A stretch of 64,000 nt of DNA from Leucobacter luti (GTDB lineage: Bacteria; Actinomycetota; Actinomycetes; Actinomycetales; Microbacteriaceae), in NCBI RefSeq assembly GCF_019464495.1, contig NZ_CP080492.1, forward strand, positions 496,001 to 560,000, written 5' to 3'. The position numbers were made by a program, and so were the translations under genes. The notes under the pieces were generated by a model. That model was given only the letters and a program-made list of their open reading frames with translations, searched no databases and was not told where the DNA came from. Below are positions 24,998 through 35,068 of the stretch, piece after piece (positions within the stretch are counted from its first letter, which is position 1; the number at the start of each line of letters is the position of its first letter).

Positions 24998-25592
24998 CCT
25001 CAGTCGCTTCCTCGGTGTACAGCTCGTGCTTTGCAATGTACTGCACGACACCGTCCGGCACGAGGTACCACACCGGATACCCCCTCGCTACCCGCGCACG
25101 GCAGTCTGTTGACGAGATCGCCAACGCGGGAACTTCTAACAAGCTTACGTGCTCACCAGACAATCCTGAAAGCGAGAGCTCATGTCCCGGCCGAGACACA
25201 GCAATGAAGTGGGCCAATTCCCACAGCTTGTCTACATCTTTCCAACTCAGAATCTGCTCAACAGCGTCCGCGCCCGAGATAAAGAACAGCTCGGCTTCGG
25301 GATACATCTGCCTGAGATCGCGGAGCGTATCGACCGTGTAGGTCATTCCGGAGCGGTCGACGTCCACGCGACTCACGGTGAATCGCGGGTTCGATGCCGT
25401 CGCGATCACCGTCATCAGGTATCGATGCTCACTGGGCGACACATTGGTCTTTTGCCACGGCCGCCCAGTTGGCACGAAAATGACCTCGTCGAGCCGAAAG
25501 CTCTGTGCGACTTCACTTGCCGCGACGAGGTGTCCGTGATGGATCGGATCAAACGTTCCGCCCATCACCCCAATGCGACGCTTCGAAGTCAC
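24990..25592 (-). CDS. nadD: Nicotinate-nucleotide adenylyltransferase
   Basis: Joins nicotinate mononucleotide and ATP to give deamido-NAD. The 200-residue protein has the nucleotidyltransferase signature [12 protein letters not shown] at residues 11-22 (HxGH) and the C-terminal [13 protein letters not shown] motif. Length is normal. It overlaps the next gene, so the two are translated as a unit. Confidence 0.97.
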   Translation of the reverse strand: MTSKRRIGVMGGTFDPIHHGHLVAASEVAQSFRLDEVIFVPTGRPWQKTNVSPSEHRYLMTVIATASNPRFTVSRVDVDRSGMTYTVDTLRDLRQMYPEAELFFISGADAVEQILSWKDVDKLWELAHFIAVSRPGHELSLSGLSGEHVSLLEVPALAISSTDCRARVARGYPVWYLVPDGVVQYIAKHELYTEEATEDE

Positions 25593-25607
25593 AGTCTGGT
25601 GGGGTGG

Positions 25608-25817
25608 TTAGTGCTGGTCAGCGCCGTGCTCGCGCGCGTACGCCTCAGCCTTCGGCGAGTGACGGTTCGCAACGTCGCGGAATGCGAACGTAACGATCGC
25701 GAGCGCGGTGAAGGCAGCAAAAGTAATCAGGCCGAAAACGGGGGCCGGGAACGGCAGCTCGTTGACGATGTGGGCGCCCTCTTCCGAGGCTACGGCGATC
25801 GTGGCGAGAAGTGACAT
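25608..25817 (-). CDS. Small single-helix membrane protein
   Basis: A 69-residue protein with one helix (about residues 25-46, in VFGLITFAAFTALAIVTFAF) and a charged C-terminal tail rich in His, Arg and Glu. It lies 16 bp upstream of nadD on the same strand, in the proA-nadD run. Small proteins like this occupy the same slot in related genomes; the function is unknown. Confidence 0.75.
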   Translation of the reverse strand: MSLLATIAVASEEGAHIVNELPFPAPVFGLITFAAFTALAIVTFAFRDVANRHSPKAEAYAREHGADQH

Positions 25818-25874
25818 GGAAACCCCTGCATTCGTGACGGTATTGGATACTACGCTTCAGTGTACCGCGTCTGC

Positions 25875-27128
25875 TTAGCGGATCTGCCCGCCGCCACGCA
25901 CCAGCCACTTGGTGCTCGTCAGTTCAGCGAGCCCCATCGGGCCGCGGGCGTGCAGCTTCTGCGTCGAGATTCCGACCTCGGCACCAAATCCGAATTCGCC
26001 ACCGTCTGTGAAGCGGGTCGAGGTATTCACCATCACCACCCCAGAATCCACTTCTGCGAGGAAGCGCTCGGCATTCGCGTAGTCCTGCGTCACAATCGAC
26101 TCCGTGTGATGGGTGGAGTATCGCGCGATGTGGGCAATCGCTTCATCGAGTGAGTCCACCACACGGATCCCCATCTCGAGCGCAAGGTGTTCGGTCGCCC
26201 AGGTCTCGTCATCTGCCTCGGCGATCCCGTCAAGGCTTGCGCGAGCGGCGCCGTCTCCGCTGAGGGCCACACCGGATTCCTGCAGTTCTCGGGCGAGTCG
26301 TGGCAGCATGCGCGCTGCCGCATCCCGGTGCACGAGCAGCGTTTCTGCTGCATTGCACACGCTCGGCCGATGCGTCTTCGAATTCGTCACGATCGCGGCC
26401 GCCATCTCTTCGTCTGCGGTCGCATCGACGAACACGTGCACGATGCCCGATCCAGTCTCAATGACCGGCACCGTGGACTCCTGCACCACCGTCGAAATCA
26501 AGCCGGCGCTCCCCCGCGGGATGAGCACATCGATGTAGCCGCGAGCGCGCATCAAACGCGACGCACCCTCACGTCCGAACTCGTCGATCGTCTGCACGGC
26601 GTCGCCGTCCAAGCCCACACTTGAGAGTGCGCGCTGGATCAGGTTGACGAGTACCCGGTTGCTGTTCTCGGCAGCGGTGCCCCCACGCAGCACCGCCCCG
26701 TTGCCGCTCTTGAGCGCGAGTGCGGCAATGTCGATCGTGACATTGGGACGAGCCTCATAGATTGCTCCGACGACGCCAAACGGTACCCGCACCTGATTGA
26801 TGCGGATTCCATTTGCCAGCGTTGAACCTCGCAGCACCTCCCCAACTGGATCAGGGAGGGCGATCACGGTGCGCACGGCTGCCGCCAGCCCAAAGAGGCG
26901 TGTTTCGTCGAGCCGCAGGCGGTCGAGCAGGCCGTCGCCGATTCCGTTCTGGGCCCCCAGAGCGAGATCCTTGGCGTTTTCCGCCACAATCTCTGGGACG
27001 CTCGACTCCAGCGCAGCAGCAATGGCCTCCAGCGCGGCGTTTTTCTGCGCGGTGGTGACGGTCGCGAGCGACTTGGCGGCCACCCGGGCGCGCTCAAGCT
27101 GTGCAAGGAAGGGATCAGCGTTGGTCAT
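25875..27128 (-). CDS. proA: Glutamate-5-semialdehyde dehydrogenase (gamma-glutamyl phosphate reductase)
   Basis: Second step of proline synthesis: NADPH-dependent reduction of glutamyl-5-phosphate. At 417 residues it has standard length, with the family segments VPFGVVGAIYEARPN, the catalytic-Cys region HRPSVCNAAETLL, and the C-terminal NTSTRFTDGGEFGFGAEVGIS. It sits 96 bp downstream of proB on the same strand. Confidence 0.97.
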   Translation of the reverse strand: MTNADPFLAQLERARVAAKSLATVTTAQKNAALEAIAAALESSVPEIVAENAKDLALGAQNGIGDGLLDRLRLDETRLFGLAAAVRTVIALPDPVGEVLRGSTLANGIRINQVRVPFGVVGAIYEARPNVTIDIAALALKSGNGAVLRGGTAAENSNRVLVNLIQRALSSVGLDGDAVQTIDEFGREGASRLMRARGYIDVLIPRGSAGLISTVVQESTVPVIETGSGIVHVFVDATADEEMAAAIVTNSKTHRPSVCNAAETLLVHRDAAARMLPRLARELQESGVALSGDGAARASLDGIAEADDETWATEHLALEMGIRVVDSLDEAIAHIARYSTHHTESIVTQDYANAERFLAEVDSGVVMVNTSTRFTDGGEFGFGAEVGISTQKLHARGPMGLAELTSTKWLVRGGGQIR

Positions 27129-27224
27129 GATCCCACCTTAGCGGCTCGCCGGCCACCGAGTCTTTCATGCGCTATGGTGCGCCCCAGTCCAGACGCGCAG
27201 TGACGTCTGAGCTTGGAGACTCAG

Positions 27225-28007
27225 CTACGCAGGATCCGGCCGCCCGTCGAAGCGGGTTCCGTGCGTCGCCCCATCAAGGACAGCGGGGAACAGCTTCGTC
27301 TCTGTGAGCAGCACATGCGTACCGGCGTCCGCAGCGAGCCGTGCGGCCTCAACTTTTGTGGCGGCACCTCCCGTGCCCCAGCCTGATTGCACTGCCCCAA
27401 TTTCGATTCCGTCGAGCGCATCCCCATAGGGGACGTGCGGGATTCGCTCCGCGCCGACCACCGTCGGAGGTGCCGTGTACAGCGCGTCAACGTCTGAAAG
27501 CAGCACGAGCCGGTCCGCTCCGATCAGCCGCGCGACGAGAGCCGCAAGGCGATCATTGTCGCCAAAGCGGATCTCGTGGGTGGCGACGGTGTCGTTCTCG
27601 TTGATAATCGGGAGAATTCCGAGCTGCAGCAGTCGTTCGATCGCCCGCTTCGCGTTCCCACGGTGCGTCGGGTTCTCCATATCGTGCGCCGTGAGGAGCA
27701 CCTGCCCTGCGATGATCTCGTGGCTACTCAGCGAACGCTGGTAGCGATTGACCAGAATGTTCTGGCCGACCGCGGCAGCAGCCTGCTGTGTCGCGAGGTC
27801 ATCAGGCCTGGCCGCAAGATCAAGAAACGGAACTCCGGTGGCGATCGCCCCGCTCGAGACGAGAATCACCTCGGCTCCGGCAGCGTGCAGGCGTGCGAGC
27901 GATGAGACCAGAGTCGGGATCTGGGCGGCGTTGTCGCCGCTGACCGAAGAAGAGCCGACTTTGACGACGACCCGTCGTGCGCCGAGGAGTTCGTCCCCGA
28001 CGCTCAC
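27225..28007 (-). CDS. proB: Glutamate 5-kinase (short form without PUA domain)
   Basis: Phosphorylates glutamate to start proline synthesis. About 260 residues form only the amino-acid-kinase domain: VVVKVGSSSV, VSSGAIATG, NENDTVATHEIRFGDND and LSDVDALY are all present. The C-terminal PUA domain of the E. coli enzyme is absent, as in several actinobacteria. I start at GTG 28007, which overlaps the obg stop as GTGA; GTG 28022 in frame is an alternative. The obg-proB-proA order implies an operon. Confidence 0.96.
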   Translation of the reverse strand: MSVGDELLGARRVVVKVGSSSVSGDNAAQIPTLVSSLARLHAAGAEVILVSSGAIATGVPFLDLAARPDDLATQQAAAAVGQNILVNRYQRSLSSHEIIAGQVLLTAHDMENPTHRGNAKRAIERLLQLGILPIINENDTVATHEIRFGDNDRLAALVARLIGADRLVLLSDVDALYTAPPTVVGAERIPHVPYGDALDGIEIGAVQSGWGTGGAATKVEAARLAADAGTHVLLTETKLFPAVLDGATHGTRFDGRPDPA

Positions 28008-29506
28008 GACTCTTCGCTCCACATCCCCGATTCCCGCTCTCGTTCGAGCTGAGCGCGAGCTTCAGCCTTCGCGTCCATCATGCCGTGATACTCGTCACGG
28101 CGCTCTTTGTTCGTGCGACGTGGAGTCGCCTCGAACCGAGCGTCCGATCCGCGCGCACCCATCTGTACCTCGGCAGCGCTCGTGAGAGTCGGCTCCCAGT
28201 CGAACACGACGCCTGCGCCCGGCCCGATCACCACAGCAGATCCGGCCACGGCACCAGCCTTGACGAGTGCGTCGTCGATGCGGAGTTTCTGCAGACGATC
28301 AGCGAGGTAGCCCACGGCCTCGTCGTTCGTAAAGTCAGTCTGCGCCACCCACCGTTCAGGCTTCTCACCCAGGATCCGGAAGATCGTTCCGTAGGTGCCA
28401 CCCTCCGTGACAATGCGGAATCCGCCATCGTTCACGGCGCGCGGCTTCAGCACAATGCGCGGCTGCTCTGGTGTCTCAGCCAGTTGCTTCGCCCGTGTTT
28501 CCTCAACGAGTTCACCGAGTGCATAGCCCAGCTCACGGAGCCCCTCATGTGAGACAGTCGAGATCAAGAACACACGGTAGCCAAGCGCTTCGAGTTCGGG
28601 GCGAACAAACTCCGCGAGCTCACGCGCTTCGGGCACGTCGATCTTGTTGAGGGCCACAAACTGAGGCCGCTCGAGCAGCGGTGTCTGGCCCTCGGGAACG
28701 GGGTAAGCGCCCAGCTCTGCGCGGATGACGTCAAGATCTGAGAGCGGATCCCGATCCGATTCGAGCGTCGCACAGTCGAGTACGTGCAACAGCGCGCTGC
28801 AACGCTCAACATGGCGCAGGAAGTCGAGTCCGAGCCCCTTACCCTCACTCGCGCCCTCGATGAGCCCGGGAACGTCAGCGACGGTGAACCGTGCCTCGCC
28901 CGCTTGAACGACACCGAGATTGGGGTGCAGCGTGGTGAATGGGTAGTCGGCGATCTTCGGCTTGGCCGCGCTCATCGCCGCGATCAAACTCGATTTCCCG
29001 GCGGACGGGTAGCCGACGAACGCAACATCGGCGATCGTCTTCAATTCCAGCGTCAGAGAACCGGCCCAGCCTTCAGTGCCGAGCAGTGCAAACCCGGGGG
29101 CTACACGCTTTGCGCTCGAGAGCGCGTTGTTCCCGAGGCCACCCAAGCCGCCCTTGGCCGCGATATAGCGCATGCCGGGCTCGGTCATATCGATCAGGGT
29201 CTCCCCCGCCGAATCCTTCACCACTGTGCCGATCGGAACTGAGAGGATCAACTCCTCACCGTTCGTCCCTGCGCGGTACCCGCCTGCACCGTAGCCACCG
29301 TTTTCAGCCGTAAGGTGCGGGCGGCGGTGGTACTCCAGCAGCGTGGTGACCTGCGGATCAGCAACGATCACAATGTCGCCACCGTTGCCTCCAGCACCAC
29401 CGTCGGGGCCCGCGAGCGGCTTGAACTTCTCACGCCGGGTCGATACACACCCGTTCCCGCCTCGTCCGGCCTGGAGGTGCACCTGCACCTGGTCAACGAA
29501 TGTCAC
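28004..29506 (-). CDS. obg: Obg/CgtA GTPase
   Basis: Essential GTPase for 50S subunit maturation and stress control. 500 residues in three parts: the glycine-rich Obg fold (DQVQVHLQAGRGGNGCVS onward), the G domain (GYPSAGKSSLIAAMS for G1, DVPGL for G3, NKID for G4), and an OCT domain followed by a charged tail ending MWSEES. The ATG at 29506 follows GAAGGA at 11 bases; the frame is open further upstream without matching the family. Located downstream of rplU-rpmA, the standard bacterial order. Confidence 0.97.
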   Translation of the reverse strand: MTFVDQVQVHLQAGRGGNGCVSTRREKFKPLAGPDGGAGGNGGDIVIVADPQVTTLLEYHRRPHLTAENGGYGAGGYRAGTNGEELILSVPIGTVVKDSAGETLIDMTEPGMRYIAAKGGLGGLGNNALSSAKRVAPGFALLGTEGWAGSLTLELKTIADVAFVGYPSAGKSSLIAAMSAAKPKIADYPFTTLHPNLGVVQAGEARFTVADVPGLIEGASEGKGLGLDFLRHVERCSALLHVLDCATLESDRDPLSDLDVIRAELGAYPVPEGQTPLLERPQFVALNKIDVPEARELAEFVRPELEALGYRVFLISTVSHEGLRELGYALGELVEETRAKQLAETPEQPRIVLKPRAVNDGGFRIVTEGGTYGTIFRILGEKPERWVAQTDFTNDEAVGYLADRLQKLRIDDALVKAGAVAGSAVVIGPGAGVVFDWEPTLTSAAEVQMGARGSDARFEATPRRTNKERRDEYHGMMDAKAEARAQLERERESGMWSEES

Positions 29507-29580
29507 CATGCTGAGAAAATCCTTCGGTAGATACGGCAAAAGGCGAGCCGAAGCCCGCCTCGCCGTCGAAAAGCCTGTGG

Positions 29581-29835
29581 TTAGGCTGCGGAAACGATGT
29601 TGACGACCTTGCGGCCGCCCTTCGCGCCGAACTCGACTTCGCCCGCCGAAAGGGCGAACAGTGTGTCGTCCTTGCCGCGGCCGACGTTGACGCCGGGGTG
29701 GAAGTGGGTTCCGCGCTGACGCACGATGATTTCGCCTGCGTTGACCTGCTGGCCACCGAAACGCTTCACGCCGAGGCGCTGCGCGTTCGAGTCGCGGCCG
29801 TTGCGGGTGGAGCTGGCGCCCTTCTTATGTGCCAT
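29581..29835 (-). CDS. rpmA: 50S ribosomal protein L27
   Basis: 84 residues starting [16 protein letters not shown], the canonical L27 N terminus that reaches the peptidyl-transferase centre, followed by [17 protein letters not shown]. It lies 31 bp after rplU. Confidence 0.98.
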   Translation of the reverse strand: MAHKKGASSTRNGRDSNAQRLGVKRFGGQQVNAGEIIVRQRGTHFHPGVNVGRGKDDTLFALSAGEVEFGAKGGRKVVNIVSAA

Positions 29836-29866
29836 GAGTCTCTACTCCTTGAATCGTAGGTAAGCG

Positions 29867-30175
29867 TTACTTGATGCCGGTGACCTTGAGGCGCGTCAGA
29901 TCCTGACGGTGCCCCTGGCGGCTCTTGTAACCGGTCTTGTTCTTGTATCGCTGGATCACGATCTTCGGTCCGCGGAGATCATCGAGGACCTCTGCCGTGA
30001 CCTTCACCTTGGCGAGCGCTGCCGCGTCGGTCGTGACCTTCTCGCCATCAACGAGCAGGACGGCGGGAAGCTCAAGCTTGCCCTTTGCGTCACCTGCAAC
30101 GCGATTGACGGTAATGATCGAGCCGACCTCGACCTTCTCCTGACGGCCGCTTGTGCGCACTACTGCGTAAACCAC
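29867..30175 (-). CDS. rplU: 50S ribosomal protein L21
   Basis: 102 residues with the L21 start [17 protein letters not shown] and the C-terminal [16 protein letters not shown]. Starts with GTG at 30175, preceded by AAAGGGTGA. First gene of the rplU-rpmA-obg-proB-proA run. A roughly 90-nt leader separates it from its promoter. Confidence 0.98.
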   Translation of the reverse strand: MVYAVVRTSGRQEKVEVGSIITVNRVAGDAKGKLELPAVLLVDGEKVTTDAAALAKVKVTAEVLDDLRGPKIVIQRYKNKTGYKSRQGHRQDLTRLKVTGIK

Positions 30176-30272
30176 TTGTCACCCTTTTCTTGAGGATTGT
30201 CTTTCGTGTCGAAGAGCGGCCGCGCCGACTTCGAAGTCTGAGGTGTCGCCGCCGGAGCAGCACCAACGCTCA

Positions 30273-30302
30273 ATAATATCTTGATGCACCTGTGATGGTC
30301 AA
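30273..30302 (-). promoter_or_regulatory. Promoter of the rplU-rpmA-obg transcript
   Basis: On the minus strand TTGACC (30297-30302) and TATTAT (30273-30278) are separated by 18 bases, a good housekeeping-sigma match. The transcript would start near 30266. The leader holds a 12-base palindrome GACTTCGAAGTC, possibly part of a ribosomal-protein autoregulatory structure. Confidence 0.7.
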
Positions 30303-30319
30303 ATAGGCGCACCCGCGTG

Positions 30320-32836
30320 TCACTCTTCTTCGTGCTCCTTGCGACGCACCGTCGCCTCCAGCGCCTCGGCGAGCGCGAGCTGCGCCGCCTGGGCGTCATC
30401 GGGACGCGCATCGTTCCCGGTACGCAGCGGAGCCGTTGAGACGCGGCGATTCCGCGCCCGTCCGGTTCCCGCGCTCGGGGCGTCGGGCAGCGCATTCAGC
30501 ACAGAATCGAGCAGGTTTCCGCCCGACGCCGGCTGTGCGTGCTGCACGGGAGCTGTGAATGATGAACCCGCGTCATGCTCAGCTTCGACGTTCCGCGCTG
30601 AGCGGGCAGGAACTCGGCCCGTGGCGCGCTGGCCGCGCTGCTGCTGCGCCGGCTGCTCAGGCTCGGACACGTGGCGTTCGGAATCTTCCTCGTGTTTCGA
30701 GGCCGGGATCGTAGAAGCTGCAACCTGAGCGAGCATATTCTTCGCGCCATCAGAAATCGCGTGCGTCTGCGCCGCAGTCTTTGCGTCCTGATGGTGCTGC
30801 TGCGGCTGCGGGGTCTGCTGATGCTGCTGCTGGCCATTGCGACCGCTGCGCTTTGAACTCCGAACCGGTGCTTCGCTGCGATGCTTCGTCACGGGCTCAT
30901 GGTGCACGATGACACCGCGGCCCGCGCACACGTCGCACGGCTCACTGAACGATTCAAGCAGCCCCAGACCCAGCTTCTTACGGGTCATCTGCACGAGGCC
31001 GAGCGAGGTCACCTCGGCGACCTGATGCTTCGTACGATCACGGCTCAGGCACTCCACCATGCGGCGAAGCACAAGGTCCCGATTCGATTCGAGCACCATG
31101 TCGATGAAGTCGACGACGATGATGCCACCGATGTCGCGTAGCCGAAGCTGACGCACGATCTCCTCGGCGGCCTCCAGGTTGTTCTTCGTCACCGTCTCCT
31201 CGAGGTTACCGCCCGAGCCAACGAACTTCCCGGTGTTCACGTCGACCACGGTCATGGCCTCGGTGCGGTCGATCACGAGCGATCCGCCAGAGGGAAGCCA
31301 GACCTTGCGATCGAGCGCCTTGGCGATCTGCTCCGTGACGCGATACTCGTCGAACACGTCCCGCTCACCGGTGAAGCGCTCGACGCGCGGCAACAGATCT
31401 GGGGCGACCTGCGACAGGTAGTTCTCGATCACCGTGTAGGTGTCCTCGCCCGAGATCAACAGGCGCTGGAAGTCTTCGTTGAAGACGTCTCGCACGATCT
31501 TGATCAGCATGTCTGGCTCGGAGTGCAGCAGAACGGGCCCGCCACCCTTCGCAACACGCTTCTGGATCGATTCCCACTGACGGGTCAAACGCTGCACATC
31601 GTGCGTGAGCTGATCCTCGGTGGCTCCTTCGGCCGCGGTGCGGACGATCACGCCTGCGCCGGTAGGGAGCACCTCTTTGAGGATCTTCTTCAGGCGCGCA
31701 CGCTCGGTATCGGGCAGTTTGCGCGAGATCCCGTTCATGGCCCCACCGGGCACGTAAACCAGGAAGCGACCTGGCAGCGAGATCTGGCTCGTGAGCCTCG
31801 CACCCTTGTGGCCCACGGGATCTTTCGTGACCTGCACGAGAATCTGATCGCCCGGCTTGAGCGCATTCTCGATCTTGCGTGCGGTGTTGCCGCCCTCGAA
31901 TTCAGACCAGTCCACCTCGCCGGAGTACAGCACGGCGTTGCGTCCTCGGCCGATATCAACGAAGGCCGCTTCCATGCTCGGGAGCACGTTCTGCACGCGA
32001 CCAAGGTAGACGTTGCCAATGAGCGAGCTTTCGCTCGAGCGTGCCACGTAGTGCTCAACAAGAACTTTGTCCTCGAGCACACCGATCTGCACGCGATCCG
32101 CCGTGGTGCGAACGATCATCTCGCGGTCGACTGATTCACGGCGCGCGAGAAACTCGGATTCCGTGATCACCATACGGCGGCGGCCGGCATCGCGGCCGTC
32201 ACGGCGACGCTGCTTCTTCGCTTCGAGACGCGTCGAGCCCTTCACCTTCTGGGGCTCGGTGATCAGCGGCGCCTGGCGGAGCGGGCGGCGAGGAGCCTCG
32301 TCCTCGGAGTGCTGCTGCTCGCTGCCACCGCTACGACGGCGGGTGCGGCGATTCTCAGAGCGCTGCTCGCGTTCTTCCTGCTCGACCTCTGGCTGCATGT
32401 GCTGGTCGAGAATGTCGTCGAGCTGACGCAGCTCGCTGGGGCGGAGCTCGCTGCGGCGGGGGCGCGGTGGAACCGGCGGCACGTCAGGCGCGAGAAAGAT
32501 CAGCCGGGTCGTCGCACGGAAACGTTCCTGCGGCGACATGTCGGCGAGCGGCAACACGAGCTGCGGATGAGCCGACGCCTGAGGACTCTCTGGTGCGGCC
32601 GAGGCATCGGCTGCATCCTGAGTCACATCGGCGGGCGCCTCAACACCCGCGTCAGCTGCGTCCGCTGTGGCTTCATCCGAGTCGGCAGCTGCGTCGGGGA
32701 CGACGTCCGTCAACTCGGTCGGTGTCTCGTCCGCCTGCGTTGCCGGAGCGATTCCCGCCCCGACCTCCTCGGGCGCTTCTGAGCCCGCATCGCGCTGCGG
32801 CTCTTCGTTCGGTTCTGATGTGGTCTGCTTCACCAT
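30320..32836 (-). CDS. rne: Ribonuclease E/G
   Basis: Endoribonuclease for mRNA decay and rRNA processing. About 838 residues: a 230-residue acidic, Ala/Asp-rich N-terminal extension, a basic linker, then the catalytic core with the S1 segment (SLIGNVYLGRVQNVLPSMEAAFVDIGRGRN in two halves), metal-binding DRTEAMTVVDVNTGKFVG and GGIIVVDFIDM, and the zinc-link CDVCAGRG. A Gln/His/Arg-rich C-terminal tail follows. This actinobacterial layout has disordered arms on both sides of the core. The ATG at 32836 has AAGGAG at 9 bases; the frame extends upstream without support. Confidence 0.95.
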   Translation of the reverse strand: MVKQTTSEPNEEPQRDAGSEAPEEVGAGIAPATQADETPTELTDVVPDAAADSDEATADAADAGVEAPADVTQDAADASAAPESPQASAHPQLVLPLADMSPQERFRATTRLIFLAPDVPPVPPRPRRSELRPSELRQLDDILDQHMQPEVEQEEREQRSENRRTRRRSGGSEQQHSEDEAPRRPLRQAPLITEPQKVKGSTRLEAKKQRRRDGRDAGRRRMVITESEFLARRESVDREMIVRTTADRVQIGVLEDKVLVEHYVARSSESSLIGNVYLGRVQNVLPSMEAAFVDIGRGRNAVLYSGEVDWSEFEGGNTARKIENALKPGDQILVQVTKDPVGHKGARLTSQISLPGRFLVYVPGGAMNGISRKLPDTERARLKKILKEVLPTGAGVIVRTAAEGATEDQLTHDVQRLTRQWESIQKRVAKGGGPVLLHSEPDMLIKIVRDVFNEDFQRLLISGEDTYTVIENYLSQVAPDLLPRVERFTGERDVFDEYRVTEQIAKALDRKVWLPSGGSLVIDRTEAMTVVDVNTGKFVGSGGNLEETVTKNNLEAAEEIVRQLRLRDIGGIIVVDFIDMVLESNRDLVLRRMVECLSRDRTKHQVAEVTSLGLVQMTRKKLGLGLLESFSEPCDVCAGRGVIVHHEPVTKHRSEAPVRSSKRSGRNGQQQHQQTPQPQQHHQDAKTAAQTHAISDGAKNMLAQVAASTIPASKHEEDSERHVSEPEQPAQQQRGQRATGRVPARSARNVEAEHDAGSSFTAPVQHAQPASGGNLLDSVLNALPDAPSAGTGRARNRRVSTAPLRTGNDARPDDAQAAQLALAEALEATVRRKEHEEE

Positions 32837-33151
32837 TCCTGGTGTCTCCTTATACCCGGAGAAAGTCTTGCTCGCTCCGGCAATTCTTCTTGCGGGGAAC
32901 CCGCGAATCCTGTTCTCCGCGGATGCCAACCATCCGCGCTCGGTCGTTCTTCGACCGGTGACGACCAGGAGGCCGCCAAAAGACTGTGCGTGCAGGCCCT
33001 GTTCAGGGTGCCCAGCACCGCACTTCATTATGTCACGGACTACTGGGAATGCGCAGTAGCACCACAGCGCACGTCGCCGAACCGGACGCCACAGACGCCA
33101 TTCACCGCGCACTCACGGGAATGCGCAGGCGCCACAAGTAGGATCAGGCAT

Positions 33152-33763
33152 ATGAGCACTGAACCCCGCGTCGCATCGCGCCCAGTCGGCTTTGCCATCT
33201 TCACCATCATTGCTGGCGCGATCGGTCTATTCGCGTCCTGGGAGCTCCTCACGGAGTACATCAAGACGCTGCAGCAACCGGGGTACGTGCCCAACTGTGC
33301 AGTCAGCATTCTCGTGACGTGCGGCCCCAACATGGGCTCGTGGCAGGGCTCGGTGTTTGGGTTCAGCAACACCATCATTGGCGTCGCTGCTTTCATGGCT
33401 CCGATCTTCGTGGGCGTCGCGCTCCTCGCAGGGGCAACATTCGCGCCGTGGTTCTGGCGGGTCTACCAGCTCGGTCTGCTCGGCGGATTCGTGTTCATTT
33501 GCTGGCTGTTTACGCAGAGCGTGTTCTCCCTCGGTACGCTGTGCCCCTGGTGCATGGTGGTGTGGTCAGTCATGATCCCACTGTGGTGGTTCACTGCGTT
33601 CCGCCCCTACGCCGTCGGAGACATTCCGGTGTCCGAGCGTGCGCGGAGCGTGTTCACGCAGCTCTCGTCGTGGACCTGGGTGATCGTGCTCCTGGTCGTA
33701 CTCGTGCTTGCGTTCATCGCGCAGATCCAGCTCGACTGGCTCGCGGAGTTCTCTCGCGCGTAG
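33152..33763 (+). CDS. Vitamin K epoxide reductase-like (VKOR) membrane protein
   Basis: Integral membrane thiol oxidoreductase that recycles a DsbA-like oxidant using quinone. 203 residues with about five helices, loop cysteines Cys49 and Cys57 (NCAVSILVTCG), a conserved Ser/Trp segment SWQGSVFG, and the active-site CPWC at residues 131-134. All four catalytic cysteines are present. No fused or adjacent thioredoxin domain is seen; the partner must lie elsewhere. Confidence 0.92.
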   Translation: MSTEPRVASRPVGFAIFTIIAGAIGLFASWELLTEYIKTLQQPGYVPNCAVSILVTCGPNMGSWQGSVFGFSNTIIGVAAFMAPIFVGVALLAGATFAPWFWRVYQLGLLGGFVFICWLFTQSVFSLGTLCPWCMVVWSVMIPLWWFTAFRPYAVGDIPVSERARSVFTQLSSWTWVIVLLVVLVLAFIAQIQLDWLAEFSRA

Positions 33764-33799
33764 GCGAGACCGGTCGCTCTGCTCGGAAGCTCCTGTCGG

Positions 33800-34402
33800 T
33801 CAGTCCCCCACGAGCCGCGCCCAGAGCGCGTCGACCTGCGCAAGTGTGTGCGCTTCGCTCTCAGAGGTGTCGATGAGCACGTCAGCAACCGCCCGGCGCT
33901 CGGCGTCGCTCGCCTGATTGGCGATTCGGCTCCGAGCGTCTGTCTCCGCCATACCTCGCAACTGCACGAGCCGCTCGACACGCAGGTCCGCGGGAGCATC
34001 GGCGACGACGACAAGGTCGAATTCCATCTCCCGCGCGGCTTCAACAAGCAGCGGAATCTCGTAGACCACGACGGCATCTCCCGATTGCGCGCTGGCGTCA
34101 GCGAGCGCGCGCTCGTAGAGCCGCCGCACCTCAGGGTGCACAATCTGGTTGAGGGCCGCGAGAGCCTCCGGATCCTCAAACACGATGGTTCCCAGTGCGG
34201 CGCGATCCAGCTCACCGCGCTCGTCGAGCACTCGATCAGCTCCGAACCGAGACACTACGCATGCCAAGCCGGGAGAGCCAGGAGCGACAGCGTCGCGCGC
34301 GAGCTGATCCGCATCAATCCGGATCGCGCCGAGCGACTCGAGCCTGCGTCCGATAGTTGATTTCCCAGAGGCAATGCCCCCGGTGAGCCCGATCACCTTC
34401 AT
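33800..34402 (-). CDS. coaE: Dephospho-CoA kinase
   Basis: Last step of coenzyme A synthesis. 200 residues starting MKVIGLTGGIASGKSTI, with the P-loop at about 8-16, DADQLARD in the CoA-binding region, and ARSRIANQAS in the lid. The start at 34402 fits the family; upstream frame is noise. Convergent with the VKOR gene. Confidence 0.97.
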   Translation of the reverse strand: MKVIGLTGGIASGKSTIGRRLESLGAIRIDADQLARDAVAPGSPGLACVVSRFGADRVLDERGELDRAALGTIVFEDPEALAALNQIVHPEVRRLYERALADASAQSGDAVVVYEIPLLVEAAREMEFDLVVVADAPADLRVERLVQLRGMAETDARSRIANQASDAERRAVADVLIDTSESEAHTLAQVDALWARLVGD

Positions 34403-34453
34403 GGTGCTAGCGTAGCGGGACGTCCCCGATACTCCCCACCACCGGAGGCAGGC

Positions 34454-35068
34454 ATGCTCGAACTCGTGACCGGCGCAACACTCGCGGTGTCCGCAGGGCT
34501 GAATGCCTATATTCCACTCCTGGGTCTCGGGCTCCTCTCCCGGTTCACCGACGTGGTCCAACTCCCAGCGGGATGGTCCTGGCTTGAGAACGGGTGGGCA
34601 CTCGGGATCCTGGGTGTGCTGCTCCTCATCGAAGTGCTCGTCGACAAGGTGCCTGCCCTCGACACGGTGAATGACGTGCTGCAAACGGTGGTCCGCCCGG
34701 CCTCTGGTGGCATGGTCTTCGCGGCAGGATCCGCGAGCGACACCTTTGCTGTTCCGGATCCGGCGAGCTTCGTCACCTCAGCCCAGTTCTGGCCGTTCGT
34801 GCTTGGCATCGCAATCGCGCTCGTGCCGCACCTGCTCAAAACGATTGCCCGACCGGTGCTGAACGCGCTGAGTGCCGGCGCCGGCGCCGCAGTTGTGAGC
34901 TTCTTCGAAGACGTCGGGGCGATGCTGCTGACCGTGCTTGCTGTGATCGTGCCGCTTGTCGCACTCGCCGGTGTGGCACTCATTCTCGTGCTGCTCATCC
35001 GCCGCCTGAGTCGCGGGCTCCGAGAGCGTGCCGCCCAGCGCGCCATGCCGATCTCGCCCCCTGTCTAG
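34454..35068 (+). CDS. DUF4126-family membrane protein
   Basis: 204 residues with four to five hydrophobic helices, opening with GATLAVSAGLNAYIPLLGLG, the conserved start of DUF4126 proteins, and carrying a second Ala/Gly-rich half (LNALSAGAGAAVVSFFEDVG). Function unknown in the family. Divergent from coaE by 51 bp. Confidence 0.85.
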   Translation: MLELVTGATLAVSAGLNAYIPLLGLGLLSRFTDVVQLPAGWSWLENGWALGILGVLLLIEVLVDKVPALDTVNDVLQTVVRPASGGMVFAAGSASDTFAVPDPASFVTSAQFWPFVLGIAIALVPHLLKTIARPVLNALSAGAGAAVVSFFEDVGAMLLTVLAVIVPLVALAGVALILVLLIRRLSRGLRERAAQRAMPISPPV

